Made by a program: the position numbers and the translations under genes
Notes under the pieces: model-generated
Databases searched by the model: none
Told to the model about the DNA's origin: nothing
The model's input: only the letters and a program-made list of their open reading frames with translations
Part shown: in pieces, positions 13,201 to 25,200 of the stretch
How positions within the stretch are numbered: position 1 is the stretch's first letter
Layout: each line of letters opens with the position of its first letter
Assembly (NCBI RefSeq): GCF_016861975.1
Contig: NZ_BOMB01000024.1
Coordinates: 186,001-250,000 of the forward strand
Source: Actinocatenispora rupis
Lineage (GTDB): Bacteria; Actinomycetota; Actinomycetes; Mycobacteriales; Micromonosporaceae
DNA: 64,000 nt
Direction of reading: 5' to 3'

Positions 13201-16200
13201 CTGGTCGGCGTGGCAGCGGGCGGAGCGGACCCTCGACCGCGCCGTTCGCGCCGGTGAGGTGGCCGAGCGGGCGGGGATGTCCACCGCGGACACGCCGCCG
13301 GAGGCGCAGCCGGCGCGCCGGCTCGCGCTGCTCAGCCTCGACGCGGCACACCGCGCCGAGAACCTGCTCCGGGCGTACGACGAGGCGCTGTCGGGCGGGC
13401 CGGACGAGGAGCCGGGCGTGCTGTCCGCGTTGCGTGACGACGTGGGCGGCGACGTCGACCCGTTCGTCCGCCACCGCCAGGTGGCGCAGCTCGCCGTGCA
13501 GGCGTTGAACGCAGTGGACACGCCGAACTTCGCGGTCCGCGTCGACGAGGACGGCATGGTCACCGTCCAGCCGCGCCGTGGCGCGACGTTCCGGGTCGAC
13601 GTCCGGATCGTCAGCCTGCCCGAGTCGGGCTCGACGACGGTGCACCCGCCGAAGGACGGCGACGACCCCGACCGGCCCGACGTGGTCCTGATCGACCACC
13701 ACGCGGCCGACGGCGAGGACGGCACCCCTTCGTTGGAACGGCTGGGCAAGCGGCTGGTGCCCCTGCTCGCGGACATCGCCGTACGTCGCGCGCCGCGGCC
13801 GAACCCGTTGGCGCGGCTGGTCCGGCTCGGGCCGGCGGCGACGGACGCGGAGGCGGAAGGGATCCGCTGGCTGCTCCAGCAGTACCGGAAGATCGAAGCG
13901 CGGATCGCCGATCTCGCCGACCAGCGTGACGCGCTCGACTCGCGGTACGAGGACCTGAAGCGGCGCGAGTCGGCCACCGCGACCTGGCGGGACGAGCTGG
14001 AGCGGCAGAAGCGGGGCGAGATCGCCGCGGTCGACGCCGAGCAGCAGCGGGAGATCGCCGCCCGGGACGCGCTGTTGTCGGACGTGGTCGGTGCGCTGGG
14101 TTCGTACGGGGCGCTCGCCGACCCGGCCCGCTTCGCGCACCTGCGCAAGACGCTGGACGATCCGGCGCTCGACACCCCGCTCGTCACGATCCGGCAGGAG
14201 GGGACCGTCGAGCTGGCGTGGCCGGAGTCGGCCATCGAGGCGCCGGCCGAGCCGGAGCCGGCGCCTGCGCCGGCCGGCCCCCAGGTCGCCGCCGCACCGG
14301 CTGTTCCGGAGGCGGTTGTCGCGCCGGCGGAGGAGGCCCCGGCTGCGGCCGTTCCGCCGGCCGGCGAGGACCCGGCCCGGCGGGCGCAGGCGAGCGTGTA
14401 CGTGGTGTTGCCCGCGATCGGACAGGCGACCGGTACCGAGCTGAGTCTGGGGCCGGACGGGCTGGTCGTCACCGACGCCGGCACCGTCACCACGGTTCCG
14501 GTGGACGACGTGCTGGCGACGCTGAGGCCGATCGAGGACGCGGTCGAGCGGCAGGCCGCCGCGGCGGTACTGGTCGGTCGCAGGATCGGCGCCGTCCTCG
14601 GACGGCGCGCCGACCCGAACGTCGTGGCGCTGGAGACGCTGGTGCGCTGGCGCGCCAGTTTCGGCGGGGGCACACCGCAGCTCGACGGCTGGATCGTCGA
14701 CGTCGCCGACGACCTGTACGGGCTGGGTCTGGTCCGCCACGACGACCTGCCGCAGGCGGTCCGCGACGTGCTCGGCCAGATCTACACCCCGCCGCGGTCC
14801 GTGGCGAACGCCCCGTTCGCCGACGGGTTCGGTCCGACGACCGTCCTCGCCGATCCCGAGACGACCGCCGACGCCGCCCAGCGGTACGTCCTGCCGGCGC
14901 TGACCGCGCTGGACGACGTGGTCGCCGCGTGGATGCCGACCGTCGACGCGATCGTGGTCGCCACCGTCGACGGCGAGCACCACCAGATCCCGGTGCAGCT
15001 GCCGCCGGACCGTGCCGGGGTGTACGGGCAGCGGCTGCCGGCCATGCTCGCCGAGTCGGTCGGCCGCCAGCTCGGCCGGGCCCGGCAGACCGCCGACGAC
15101 GACCCGAACGCGTACCTGCTCACCGGACCACAGTTGCTGGTACGGGTGCGCCAGCTGCTCACCGGGTGGGAGCGGGCCGCGGCGGAGCAGCGGCTGGCCG
15201 AGGTCGCGGGCGAGACCAGCCAGCGCAACGCGGACCTGCGCGAGGCGGGCAGCTCGCCCGCGTTCCTGCTCTCGCCGTACGAGGAGCACGTGCTGGCGGA
15301 GCTGGCAGCCCGGCCCGCGGACCGGGAGATGGCCGCACCGCACCGGAACCCGTCGAGGGACCGGCAGCTCGCCGCGGTCGAGCTGGCGCTGGCCGCGCTC
15401 GTACCGACGCTGCCGGTGTCGGTCGTCCGGTGGGTGGAGCTGCGCCCGGACGGCCGGATCGGCATCACCTGGCCGGACGGTACGACCGGGGTGGCCACCG
15501 CGCCGGCGGTTCCTGTGGACGGTCCGGTCGTCGGTAGCCCGGCCGGCCGCGAGCGGGACGTGGACGCCGCGTTGGCGGTCCTCGGACCGTGGCTCGCCGG
15601 GCAGATCGCCGCGCACATCGGCGAGCCGGCCCACGTCGTCGAACTGAACGCACTCGGGGAGCGCTGGCACCGCCTCGACGAACGTGCGTTGGTCGCCGGC
15701 CGCCTCGGGCCGATCACCGGCGTGTACGACCGGCTCCGGACCCGGGAGGCGGAGTACCGGCGCGTCGCGGCCGACGGCGCGCTGCTGTCCGCGGTCGGCT
15801 CCGCGCCGGAGCGTTCTGGGCTGACCGAGGCCGAGAGCCAGCTGTACGCCAGCCTCGGCGATCCGGGCCTGATCGCCGACATGTCCGCCGCCGAGCAGGC
15901 GTTCTGGCAGGCACTCGGCTCGGTGACGATCGACGAGCAGGCGGCCCTGGCGACCGCCGCCGCCGACACGCTCGCACCGCGGATCCGGGCGGTGGAACAC
16001 CAGCTGTGGACGCTGTCGGCGACGACCGGGCTGACCGGGCAGAGCCTGGCCGAGGTCACCGCGGAGCGGCGCGCCGTCGAGGCCGCGCTCCGCACCGCGG
16101 CGCGCCGCGCCGGCGTACTCCCGGGACCGGACGGGACCGTCGCCGATCCGGCCGCGCTCCGGGCGCTGCCGGACGGGCTTCGGGACCTGATCGGCCGGCT

Positions 16201-19200
16201 GGGCCGGGACCGGTCACTGGGCGAGCTCACCGGTACTCCGGACGTGGTGGCGGAGCAGGCGCTCACCGACGCGGTACGACTGCTCACCGGGCCGGGCGGG
16301 CTCCGGGCGGAGCAGCTCGCCGACGGCCGGGTGCACGTGGTCGCGGCCGACGGTGTCGAGCTGACCCTCGACACCGCGGACCTGGTGGGGACGGCGCGCG
16401 CCGACCTCGCCGCCGGCAGCCTCACCCCGCCGGGGGCGCTGGCGTGGCTGCTGCGGCTGCTGGGCCTGCGGATCGCGGCGGCGCACGCCCAGGCCGGGGC
16501 CGCTCCCGCCCTCGACGCCCGGGTGGTGACGCTGCACGGGCTCGGCCGGTGGCATCTGCTCAGCCCAGCGACAGTGGACCGCGCCGCCGCCGAGACGGAG
16601 TTCGCGCACGTACTGCGGGCCGGGCTGCCCGATGCGGCCGCCGAGCTGCTGTCTCCGCCGGCCCGTGCGCTGCGGGCCCGGATCGAGGCCCGTGCCGCCG
16701 GCCGGACCGTCCCGGACGTGGGCGCGCCGCTGGGCTCCGACGCGTACGTCGCGGTCGCCGGCGGGCACGCCACCGACGCGGAGCTGGCCGCCACGACCGG
16801 TGCGGCGACCGGCGCCGAGACGGCGGGCTACGAGGCGTTGCGCTGGGCGCTGTCCGAGCTGTCCGGCGCGGACGACGGCGCGCTGACCGACCGGCTGACC
16901 CTGCTGGCCAACGGCCGCGTCCGGGCGGACGGTCCGCTCGGCCGGCGGGGCCTGCGCCGCCGTACGCAGGTCGAGTTCGATGTGGACCTCGGCGGGCTGC
17001 CGGCCGACGACGCCGCCCGCCGCGCCGAGGTTGTCGTCCGGGTGGGTCGCGCGTTCGCCGCCGCCCGGCACGAGTTGCTGCACGGCACGCGCAAGCGTCC
17101 CGACATGCTCGTACCGCTGCTGCCGTACCCGCGGAGGGCACCGCTGAGCGTCGGGGACGCCGCGCACCGCGGATCCCGGCTGGCCGCGGCCCGGATGCAC
17201 GACCGCGTCGACCCGGCCACCCGCCAGCACCTCCAGCCACACCTGCGCGCGCCGGAGATCGTCGACCCCAACGTGGCCCGCCGGTTCGAGAAGGGCGTGG
17301 ACGCCGGGACCGCGGACCTGCTGCACGACTACAACCGGCCCGACGAGGTACGCGGCGCCGAGCTGGACCGGCTGGAGGCACTGCTTCTCGGCGACCGGAC
17401 CCCGGGGATGCTGGTCGAGAAGTTCCCGATGGCCGCGACCGACCGGGACGTGCGGGTCGACGCAACCCAGGTCGAGGGGCCGGAGGACCTGCACGCGCGC
17501 CGGGTCGACCAGGGCTGGCTGCGGATCTTCCCGGACCACGCGCTGCTCGGCTCACTGCGTCGTGGGGGGAACATCACCGAGGGCATCCGAGTGATGCCGA
17601 CGACCGGCGTCGACCTGCCGCCGGGCCAGCTGTTCCGGTTCAGCCGCTCCGCCACGCACTGGCGGATCCCCGGCACCTATCGCGTCGAGGTGGCGCCGGA
17701 GGTCGCGCAGCTGCCCGCGGAGTACGTGCGGCAGCGGTTCGCCGAGGCGGCCCGCGAGATCCTCCTCGACTTCTACCGGACGCCGCGCGCCCCCGTACCG
17801 CGCACCGGCGTGCTCGTCGTTCGGGACGCGATCCTGCCGCTCGCCTCCGCGACCCCTGCTGCGCTGATGGGCGTCACCGGCGTACTGCCCTGGCTGGCGG
17901 TGGCGCCGTACCTGATCGCCATGGGCCTCACCTCGGTCATCGCGCCGCGCTCCAAGTACAAGATGGTCCGGGCGACGGCGGTCGCGTACGCGGACCGGTT
18001 CTTCGAGGAGCACTTCCAGTTCATCCGGCGGGTGCGCGAGCAGGACGTACTGTCCGAGCTGGAGCAGACCCGACGTGCCACCGAGACGACGCTCGACGGT
18101 GCCGGTCGGCGCGTGGCGGGCGAGGCTCCGGTGCTGCCGCCACCGCGTCCGAGGGAGATCGACCCGGAGCTGGCCGCCGCGCTGGTCGCCGAGCTGCCGC
18201 GGCCGGGCGACACGGTGCCGGCGCCGGACCTGCCGGAGGTACTCGGCACCGAGGTCGTGCGGCCCGGCGTCGTCCGGGTCTACCTGCGCAACATGGCCGA
18301 TCCGCGCCGCGCTCCGGCCGGCATCAGCACCGAGCGGCTGGCCACGATGGCCCGGATGCACCTGATCAACCACATGGACGTGACACTCGCGCCGGGCCGC
18401 CCGAACCGCAGGCCGATCGTCGGGGAGATGGCGGCGACGCTGCGTCCGGAGGACGTCGACCTGAGTCCCGTCTCCGGGGACACCGAGCACTCCTACACCG
18501 TGTACGTACCGGTCGACGTGGCGCGCGCGCCGCGGGCCCGGATCGACGACGTGGTGGCGCACGCGGTCGCGCGGGCCACCCGGATCCAGCTCAGCCACCG
18601 CAACCGGCTGCCCACCGCGAGAATGCAGCTGACCAACTCGCTGCTCGGGTTCACCGCCGGCGGCGTCACCTGGGGCATCGCGGAGCTCGTGGCCACCGGC
18701 AACCCGTGGTCCGCCGCGGTGTACGCGGCGGGTGCGGCGGCCAGCGAGCTGGTCGACCTGACCGGCCTGCGGCACAAGGTGGCCGTCGCCGGCCGGAACG
18801 CCGACCGGGCGTACGAGGAGAAGGGCGAGGACCGGGACGACGAGATGGTCTCGGCCCGGTACGTCAAGGAGGCGGCGCTCTACCTGCGGCAGCAGAACCA
18901 GGCGCTGCTGGCGTTGGCCGACGACAAGACGGACGAGCTGAACGTCAAGCTCGGCCGGGTGACGCCGGACTCGATCAACGAGCACCCGCACTGGCCGAAT
19001 ATGCGCGCCACCGCACTCGGCCTGGAGCGCAACCTGCCGGCCGGGTTGGCGCGCAGCAGCCGGCTGCGCAAGCTCGTGGGCCCCGATCCGGTGGTGGAAC
19101 TGCGGTTCCGGGAGATCGACCGGAGCCACGAGGCGGAACTGAACGGCGAGCCGCGCCGGGCGCTGTACGGCGGCTCCGCCGGCTCGCTCCGCCCCGCGGA

Positions 19201-22200
19201 CCCGGACGCCCCCGCGGCCCCGATCGAGATCATCGCGGCCATCGCGGATGCGACCGCGCAGCGGCAGGGCACGTTGCGCCCGAAGCTGGCGATCCGCATC
19301 GTGCTCGTGCCGGGCGAGTTCAAGGGGCCGCGCGGGCACCGCACGATGGAGGTGCACGACAACGGCACCGTCTTCGTCGCGGTGCCGAAGAGCGCGCTGC
19401 CCAGCGAGGTCATGGCCGACATCGACCGGCTGGTCAACGGGATCATCAACCTGTTGGAGCGCAAGGACTTCCGACCGTACTGGAAGTACCAGTGGGAGAT
19501 GGGTGGTGCGGCCGCCGCCATCGCCGGTGTGGTGCGGTCGGCGGGTGCGTTCGCGGCCGGGCTCGGTACCAACGCGCTGCCGGCGGCCGAGGCCACCGGC
19601 GCCGGCGGCACGATCGGCTCGTTCGTCGGCGCCCGCAACGCGCGGCGCTACTCGTGGCTGCGGGACGGCCAGCGTCGTCCGCTCACGTTCGACCAGGACG
19701 TGGAGTGGGAGGGGCTGCTCGCCAACACCAGCCCGGCCGCGATCGAGGCCGAGCTGGAGGCGCTCCTCGACGCGCTCGCGTACTACGACGACGCGATCGA
19801 CTCGGGCCTCACCGAGCTGCTGAACGACCAGGCCGTCGGCGACGCCGCCCGGGCGGGGTACGACGCGATGACGGCCCGCCCCGGCGTGACCGAGGCCCTG
19901 CGCGGATCCCGGCGGCTGCTGGAGGACCCCGACGCGACCCTGCTCGGGCTGCCTGGCCCGAAGTTCCGGGACCTGCTCGGCATCACGAAGGTCACCCGGA
20001 TCGACAAGGACAAGTACCGGATCTGGTTCGGCAAGGGGCGCAACACCCACAACGCGCTGGTCTCGATGGCGACGACCGACAGCGCCGAGGCCGCGACCCG
20101 CCTGGAGTTCATCGACTTCCCGACCGGTAACAAGTGGGTCATCGAGATGAGCTCGGCGGTCAGTGAGATCGACCGGCTGGTGGGCTTCGCCTCGCGGCTC
20201 GCCGAGATCAGCCTGCTGTCGCGCAGCGCCCGGCCGGCTCGGCCGGACACCTCGGTGTTCATGCGCAACTCGGCGGGTTCGATGGTGCCGTGGGCCACGG
20301 CGGTCTCCAGCGGGCTGGTCCTCAGTGCGCTGGCCCAGGGCGTGACACAGGCCTTGACGCTGGGCACGATCGGCGGCTCGCTCGCGGCGATCGCCGGCTA
20401 CGCGGTCCGGGCACTGCACAACGGTCCCGCTGGCGCGTCCGGCATGAACGAGATGTTCGAGCACGACGAGACGGTCCAGCACAGCACGTTCAGTCAGGAC
20501 CTCACGCCGTCGCCGGAGCGGCTCATCGCGTACGAGCGGCAGACCCGGGTGTTCGCCGAGCGGCTGCGGGTCAAGATGGCGATGGGCGACCTGCTGGTGC
20601 GGCTGCGCACCGCGGTCGGCGTACCGGACGGCACGCCGCTGGCCGCGGACAGCCCCGGGTTCCGGCTGGGCCCGGCGCCGACGCACGACGTGCACGAGCT
20701 GCCGCCGGTCATGTTCGAGTCGACGTCCCCCGTGTACGGGCCGCTTGAGACCGCGCTGGACGACCTGGCGGCGCGTTCCGACGGCGAGCCGGAGGACTGG
20801 GCGCCGGCCGTCGACGCGGTCCGTGCGGCGCTGGAACGCGCCACCGGTCGCCTGTTCCGTACCCACTGGCGCAGTGGTCCCGGCGAGCGCGGTCGTGCCG
20901 CGGTGCGCGCGGCGGTCGAGCTGGTGGACCGTGCGGTGGCCGCGACCTCCCCGACCGCCCTCGCGTACGTGCAGACCACGCACGCCGACGGCCGGACCGA
21001 GCTGTGGCGGGTGGCCGCGCACGGCGACCGGACCTCGGCCACGAGCCTGCGTACGGGGCGCTCGGTGCGGTCCGGTCGGCGTGCCGGCGAGGACGTGCCG
21101 CTCAACGCGCTGCTCGCTGGCGGGGTGCAACCGTTCCGGCCGGACGCGGAGCCCCTTCCGCCGGTCCGCCAGATCGACGTGCTCGTCATGGACGGCCCGG
21201 TCAGTTCGGTCGGCGCGGCGCCGGATCTGGTGGCGGCGCGGCGTCCGGGCGGCGCGGTGGTCGGACCCGACGGTCGGAACGTACTGGCGGGCGAGGCCGC
21301 GGTGGAGTACGTCCGTCGCGCGCTGCGGCAGGGGCGTGTCCCGGCGGGCTGGTCGCTGCACGCGCCCGGCTCGGAGGAAGCCCGGTTCGCGCGGGCGGTC
21401 GGGTTCAAGCCGGGCGAGCGTTCGGTGAACTTCCACCTCCAGAACGGTCTGATTCTCGTCTGGGACCGCTGGGTGACGCCGGCGGACCTGTTCACCGCGC
21501 TGCGCGAGGTGCTCGACGTCGAGATCGGGGAAGCCGACGACCTGACTCCCGACTCGGCGCGGGTCCAGCTGGACTCCTGCCACAGCGAACCGATCGTGGA
21601 GCTGGGGCGCCGGATGCTGGGCGTGGCGGTTGGTGGCGCGAACTCGCTCACCTGGATCAGCGAGTTCGGTGACCGGTTCGTCGGGCCCGCCGATCCGACG
21701 AACCGCAGCATGCTGCCCCGGCCGGCGCTGCCCGGCCGCGACGGCGAGCGGTACGGCATCGTCTGGGAGCTGCCGACCGGCGAGCGGTACCTCCAGCGGA
21801 CCGACCTGCCGGCCGGGGTCAGGGACCGCCGGTGGATCGCCCTCGGCAGCCGGGATGCGGCAGCGCGGTGGCTGCGAGCGCTCCGTGGCGGGTCACGACC
21901 CGACTCCGGGCTGCCGGCCGCGACGAAGGCGTTCGAACAGCAGGCGCAGCGCAGCGGCCCGTCCCGGCGCGCGATGCTGGGCTGGATCGGTCTCGGCGCC
22001 GCGGCGGTGACGGTCGGCCTGCCCGGTGAGCGCAAGCAACCCGAGCCGGGGGTCGAGAAGCTCGCCCCGACGCCGGAGAAGGTGCCGCCGACACCGCAGG
22101 CGACGCCCAAGCCGACGAAGACGCAGCGCCCGCCGATGCAGTACCAGATGGCGGTGGCCGACCAGTCGGTCAACGAGATCCTCGTCTGGAACCTGCACGG

Positions 22201-25200
22201 CGCGCCGGCGACGCTGAACCGGAACGACGCCGCCTGGCGGTTCAGCCCCGGTGGGGGCTACTGGGCGAACGTGTCCGACGTGAAGTTCCGCGCGCTCGGT
22301 TCGGGCCGGCGGATCGCCCTGGTGGCGGCGTCCGGTGGCGCGGCGGGGATCGTCGAGTACAGCGGTCGCCGGCCTGACCGGTCCAACCTGCTGTGGGAGG
22401 CGTCGCCGGGCGCGAACCCGCACGCCATCGAGCGGGTACCGGACAACGGCGCGGTCGTGGTGGCCTCCGCCGAGGGCATGCTCACCGTGTACGGGGCGCC
22501 CAGCACCGACAACGTCGAGCAGCTGCGCGAGGTGCAGCGGATCGCCTTCGACGGTGCGCACGGCGTGCTGTGGGACACCAAGCGCAAGCTGCTGTGGGCG
22601 ATCGGCAGGAACCAGCTCCAGCCGTTCCGGGTGACCGGGCGAGGTGCCGGGACCAAGTTCGTGCCGCACGGGAAGCCGTTGACGTTCAACGGTCTCGGCC
22701 ACGATCTCGAACCCGACCTGACCAACCCGGACCGGCTGGTCGCCACCGCTACCCGTGGCAAGTACCTGGTGGATCTGTCGAAGCCCACGTTCACGATCAC
22801 CCAGACGGCGACGGTGCGCAGCGTCAAGGCGTACACGATCGATCCGAACGGCGAGCCGATGACGCTCGTCGGCAAGGGCGTCGGCGTCCGGGACTGGTCC
22901 AGCGACGTGGTCAGCCTCGGCAAGCGGACGTACAAGGTGCCCGGCGGGGAGATGTACAAGGCCCGGGTGGTGCTCACCGCGGCGCAGGCACACGAGACCG
23001 GGTGGGACATCGCCCCCGTCCCGCAGAGGCCGGCCGGTGCCAAGCCCGGCGCCACACCCACCGGGCCGCAGAAGCCGGCCACGCCGACGGCCACGTCGCC
23101 GAAGCAGCAGTCGGTCGCGCCGCTCGGTGCCGCGGTCGGGCTGCTGGCGGGACGCCGGTTCGCGACCTGGTTCCGGGGCGAGGTGAACGCCGCTCGCACC
23201 GACGTGGCACCCGCGGGCGGTGCGACGACGGTCGCCCTCGCGCCGGCGTCCGTGGACCCGATGCCGTCACTGGGTACCCCGCCGCCCCCGGCGGTTCCGG
23301 CGACGGGCGGTCCGGACGGCGCCGCACCGGCCGACGACATCGCGCACGTACTGGATGTGCTGCGGCGCGGTACGGTCGCGTCCGGCTGGTCGCTGCACCA
23401 GCGCGGGTCGATCGAGCACGAGTTCGCAGCGCAGGTCCAGCCCACCGAGGGTGAGCGGGCACTGCACTTCCATCACCGGGACGGCCGGATCCAGGCCGAC
23501 GGTCGGTGGGTGGAGCCGGCGGCGGTGTTCGCCGCGCTGCGCACGCTGGTCGACGGCGAGCTCGTGAGCAGTACCGACCTGGAGCAGGGGACGGGCCGGA
23601 TCCGACTGGTGGGCTGCGACAGCGCGGCGCTGCTCGACGTTGCGGGCGACGCGCTCGACATCACCGTCGTCGGTGCGGCGAGCCGTGCGGACGACGGCAT
23701 CGAGACCTACGCGATGACGAGCGCCGACGGGCAGGTGATCGTCGCCGCGCTGGACCCGACGTCGGACCGGATGCTGCCGCGCCCCACCGACCCGGGTACG
23801 CCCGGCGGCGAGTGGGTCGTCCGCCACCGGTACGGCCAGCGGACCGTCGAGCCGTCCGCGGAGCCGGTACGCCGCCGGTCCGTGCAGTGGGTCAAGCTCG
23901 ACGTCCCCGCCCGTCCGGGCGGCACGCCGCAGGGCCGGCGCGGGTTCCGGCTCCGGTTGCCGCGCCGGGTCAGGCCGGCCGCCGCCCACGAGGGTCTCGT
24001 CATGGGCCGCCGGGACGAGGCGGGCATGGCGCGGCTGGTTCGCCTGTCCGCGCGGGAGGAGCGCCTGCACGAGCGCCTCACGCAGGAACTGGCCACGGCC
24101 GGCGTGGAGCTCGTGCACGGTCGGCCGCACTCGGTGCCCGACCACACCGAGCTCGACTGGACCGATCCGCGGATCCCGGAGACCGCCCGCGCCCTGCGCA
24201 CCGAGTACCTGGCGGTGAACCGGTCGGCGGTGCTCGGCAGTGCGTACCGGACGCTCATCGACGGGTTCCCCGGGCTGAGCGGCACGCCGGACCAGCCGGG
24301 CGCGAACTGGCTGCGCGGGACACCGACCGACGAGGTTCCGATCGACCACACCGGGTTGGCGCCGGGGGAGCACCGGCCGGGTGTGCGCGCCGACGGCAGG
24401 TTCCGCGGCGTGGTGCTGCTGGCACCGGAGCAGCGGGGCAGGTTCGGCCGGCTGTCCGGCAGCCCGGTCGCCGTGTACGCGGTGGTCGAGGAGCCGGCGA
24501 ACGGTGCGCTGGTGGACGTCGACTGGAGCGTCGACGTGACCGAGGCCAGGGTCAGGCTGTCGCCGCGGCTGCGCCCTCAGGAGGTCGCGCACGAGCTGGG
24601 GCGCGCGCTCGCGGACGCGATGGCGGCGCGGCGGTCGGGGATGGCGCGGCTGCGTGACCACTTCCCGCTGGCGAGCGTCCCGGCGGTGGCCGGGTCCGCC
24701 GGTGCGGCCGTCGTCGCGGCGGCGGAGGGCGCGGGTCTCGCGGGGGCCATCCCGACGCTGGGTCACTTCCTGCTGTGGGGCGGGGGCGTCGGAGCGGTCG
24801 TGCTGTACCAGCGGATGCGCGACCGGCTCTCCATGGGCCAGCGGCAGCAACGCGAGAACAGCCGGACGGCCCGCCCCGTGACCCGTGCCGACCTGGCGGC
24901 GGCCGCCGAGCGGTGGGCGGACGACGACGAGGCGGCGACCGGTACCAGGCCGCAGCCGGTCGTACGGCCGGTCCGCCCCATGCCCGAGCGGGACGCGGAC
25001 TGGAGCGAGGCCCGCAACGCCGCCCAGGACGTACTGGACGACCTGGTGGCCGGCATCGCTGCCGGCGACGTGCCCGACGCCCGCTCGGTGGAGTACGAGA
25101 ACGGCCGGCTGGTCGTCGACCTCGGCACGCGGCTGCGCGGCGGCACGGTCGTCGTGGACGAGGTCGTCATCGGTGACTTCGACTCGTCGTTCGTCGTTCC

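Noticed and set aside
6734-16000. Antisense open frame of 3,088 codons (and similar ones at 27260-35710, 36152-44533 and 50561-58318)
   Set aside because: They are in exact codon register with the sense gene and end at rare CTA or TCA codons. Their translations are Arg/Gly/His-rich with no recognisable domains, as expected for the complement of a high-GC gene.
15589-20130. + strand open frame of 1,513 codons in another frame (also 9031-12033 and 58279-61224)
   Set aside because: Arg/Ala/Gly-rich low-complexity translation in the +1 frame of the true gene. Real domain motifs such as caspase-like elements and hairpins lie in frame 2 only.
24580-24640. HE-containing helix (VAHELGRAL) as zinc metalloprotease
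   Set aside because: The same strand-then-AHEL pattern recurs at 10.8 and 35.0 kb without a full HExxH motif or third ligand, so it looks like a structural element of the beta/alpha modules.
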